Shown in pieces: positions 62,162 to 64,000 of a stretch of DNA of 64,000 nucleotides. Origin of the DNA: Prochlorococcus sp. AG-347-L02 (GTDB taxonomy: Bacteria > Cyanobacteriota > Cyanobacteriia > PCC-6307 > Cyanobiaceae); assembly GCA_003281255.1 (NCBI GenBank), contig QCCL01000004.1, positions 35,649 to 99,648 of the forward strand, in the 5' to 3' direction. The translations under genes and the position numbers were made by a program. The first letter of the stretch is position 1; each line of letters opens with the position of its first letter. The notes below the pieces were generated by a model. It made no database searches, was not told the origin of the DNA, and saw only the letters and a program-made list of their open reading frames with translations.

Positions 62162-63913
62162 ATGAGTAAAGAATATAATACAGTTATAACAAATGTTCTT
62201 GTAATAGGAGCTGGCGGTGCAGGTCTGAGAGCTGCAATTGAAATTTCAGAATCTGGACTATCTGTATTGGTAATTGGTAAAAGAGATAAAAGCGATTCAC
62301 ATACCTCTCTGGCAGCAGGAGGAATAAATGCTGCTCTTGGTAATATAGATCCACAAGATTCGTGGCAACAACATTTCGCTGATACTTATCTTGAAGGATA
62401 TTGCATTGGCCAGCCTGAAATAATTGAAATAATGTCTAAAGAATCGCCTGATTTAGTAAGGGAAATTGATAATTGGGGTGCAAATTTTGATAGAGCAAAT
62501 AATGGATCTATTGATCAAAGATATTTTGGGGCCCATACATATAGAAGAACTTGCTATACAGCAGATTGTACGGGCAAAACAATATTAAATACTTTACTTA
62601 AAAAGGCGAGTGATCTAAATATTCCAATAAAAGATACTAAATATGTTACTGAATTATTAGTAGAAAACAATTCAATATTTGGGGCTTTTTCTTTTGATAT
62701 CAATAGCGGGGAAAGAACTCTTTATCTAGCTGATGCTGTAATTCTTGCAACTGGTGGGCATACAAGAATTTGGAAAAAAAGTTCATCACGAAAAGACGAA
62801 AATACTGGAGATGGCATTTTTTTAGCTTTGAAAGCAGGTTGTGAAGTTGTAGATATGGAAATGGTCCAGTTTCATCCAACCGGTATGTTATTCCCTAATG
62901 AAATTGCAGGTACTCTTGTAACAGAAGCAGTTAGAGGAGAAGGAGGAAAGCTTTTTAATAATTTAGGGGAAAGGTTTATGTCTAAATATGATCCTGAGAG
63001 ATTAGAGCTCTCTACCAGAGATAGAGTCGCTTTTGCAAATTACTCAGAAATAATCAATGGTAGAGGAACAAAAAATGGTGGCGTATTTCTTGACATTACT
63101 CACATAAAAAAAGAAGAAATAATCAAAAAATTACCCTCAATTTACAAACAATTTATTGAATATCAAATGTTAGATATATCGAAAGAGATGATGGAAGTTG
63201 CTCCTACCGCTCATTATTCAATGGGTGGGGTTTTAGTTTCCCCAGCAGAACATAGTACAAATATTAATGGGCTTTTTGCTTGTGGAGAAGTAGCTGGCGG
63301 TCTTCATGGTGCCAATAGATTAGGTGGAAATTCTTTAGCAGAGATTTTGGTTTTTGGTAAAAAAGTTGGTCAGGCTGCTGCACATTTTTCAAAAAATATA
63401 AAATCTCATAACAGGTCAATTAACGCCATAAAACTTGCGAATAATAATATAGACAAGCTTATTAAGGAAGGAGAAGAAATTGGTAGAAAATTAGAATTTG
63501 AAATTCAAGATCTAATGTGGAATTATTGCGGAGTTGTAAGAGATAGAGAAAAATTAACACAAGGTTTATCAAAATTAAAATCCATTAATGAAAGATTTAG
63601 AAAAATTGATGTGAGAGTTAGTAAAAATAATTATAGTGATTTAGTCGTTGCTCATAATATTAAATGTGCTATCTATTCAGCAGAAGCCAGTCTAAAAAGT
63701 GCTTTGATAAGAGAGGAAAGTATTGGCTCTCATCAAAGAAGTGATTTCCCAAGTGAAAATATAAAAAAGAAAGTAAATTATATATGCTTCTTAAGTAAAG
63801 ATAGTGCGATGTCCATTAGAGAGGAGATTTGCCTCCCTCTTGGGAAAGAGCTTGATAATATTGTAAATTCAACAAAAAAAATAAAATCTTTTGTTGGGAA
63901 GTTGATTGAATAA
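62162..63913 (+). CDS. sdhA: Succinate dehydrogenase/fumarate reductase flavoprotein subunit
   Basis: A 583-residue FAD enzyme. GAGGAGLRAAIE (about 16-27) binds FAD. SHTSLAAGGINAALGN contains His47, the place where FAD is covalently held in SdhA/FrdA; L-aspartate oxidase (NadB), the main alternative, lacks a His there. AHTYRRTCYTADCTGKTI, VQFHPTGMLFP, TEAVRGEGGKLFNN, TAHYSMGGVLV and GLHGANRLGGNSLAEIL are the conserved blocks, with the catalytic His and Arg. The C-terminal helical domain includes DLMWNYCGVVRDREKL and SIGSHQRSDFP. The iron-sulfur partner is not in the window; the sequence ends 87 bases after the stop. Confidence 0.82.
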   Translation: MSKEYNTVITNVLVIGAGGAGLRAAIEISESGLSVLVIGKRDKSDSHTSLAAGGINAALGNIDPQDSWQQHFADTYLEGYCIGQPEIIEIMSKESPDLVREIDNWGANFDRANNGSIDQRYFGAHTYRRTCYTADCTGKTILNTLLKKASDLNIPIKDTKYVTELLVENNSIFGAFSFDINSGERTLYLADAVILATGGHTRIWKKSSSRKDENTGDGIFLALKAGCEVVDMEMVQFHPTGMLFPNEIAGTLVTEAVRGEGGKLFNNLGERFMSKYDPERLELSTRDRVAFANYSEIINGRGTKNGGVFLDITHIKKEEIIKKLPSIYKQFIEYQMLDISKEMMEVAPTAHYSMGGVLVSPAEHSTNINGLFACGEVAGGLHGANRLGGNSLAEILVFGKKVGQAAAHFSKNIKSHNRSINAIKLANNNIDKLIKEGEEIGRKLEFEIQDLMWNYCGVVRDREKLTQGLSKLKSINERFRKIDVRVSKNNYSDLVVAHNIKCAIYSAEASLKSALIREESIGSHQRSDFPSENIKKKVNYICFLSKDSAMSIREEICLPLGKELDNIVNSTKKIKSFVGKLIE

Positions 63914-64000
63914 AATTAATTTTGAAAAATTAAAATTCTAATATTTTGAATTAATTTTAATTTAAGCTTTAATATTTTCTTTATTTAGAATCTTGTTGTC

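Noticed and set aside
62162..63913. L-aspartate oxidase (NadB) as the call for this flavoprotein
   Set aside because: Length of 583 and the covalent-FAD type SHTSLAAGG with His47 fit SdhA/FrdA better; NadB lacks that His.

Overview
The window looks like a stretch of a high-light-adapted Prochlorococcus chromosome. The DNA is very AT-rich, spacers are short, and GTG and TTG starts are common. Cyanobacterial markers are present: a Pcb chlorophyll-binding antenna protein beside flavodoxin, Ycf46, a DUF3386 protein, a DUF2808 protein and a biopterin-glucosyltransferase-like protein. Strain assignment is inference; no database search was possible.

Region 1 (1-24,100) is ordinary core genome. It holds an iron-stress-type pair (pcb-like antenna and flavodoxin, 1149-2875), small membrane proteins including a SemiSWEET, an AEC-family permease whose first transmembrane segment appears to be cut off by a one-base frameshift, and a group with GT39, a BGluT-like glycosyltransferase and a DMT permease. 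It continues with sppA, aroH and a DUF2808 gene, then rpmH-rnpA-PH domain-yidC-ycf46-serS-rseP-rpsN-pnp, then cysQ and rsmI. An HTH protein and an FkbM methyltransferase lead up to a tRNA-Arg(UCU) at 24107-24180.

Region 2 (24,200-61,150) has the character of a cell-surface polysaccharide island beginning at that tRNA. It seems to carry two assembly systems. The plus-strand block (24,414-36,377) has an ABC flippase, an O-antigen ligase/polymerase, a GT39-type protein, a GT4, a short initiating sugar transferase and UDP-sugar enzymes (ugd, UDP-glucuronate epimerase), with galE on the opposite strand. The minus-strand block (54,797 down to 36,455) reads gmd, fcl, ABC exporter, cytidylyltransferase, radical SAM/SPASM, glycosyltransferase, long initiating sugar transferase, Wzy-like protein, GT2, Wzc-like protein without a P-loop, Wza, a second Gmd-like protein, two glycosyltransferases and manC. 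The visible precursors are GDP-mannose/GDP-fucose, UDP-galactose, UDP-glucuronate/galacturonate and probably a CDP-sugar. A late section (54,900-62,070) mixes housekeeping salvage genes (apt, mtnN) with surface genes: a GT, a capsule-synthesis-like GT-B, a sulfotransferase and a PhyH-like oxygenase.

Two decayed genes lie in spacers of the island: the C-terminal cupin half of a second manC (31945-32262, minus) and a GmhB-like heptose-bisphosphate phosphatase (56370-56740, minus). They point to past exchange of sugar cassettes. Region 3 (62,162-63,913) is an SdhA/FrdA-type flavoprotein, which marks the return to core metabolism.
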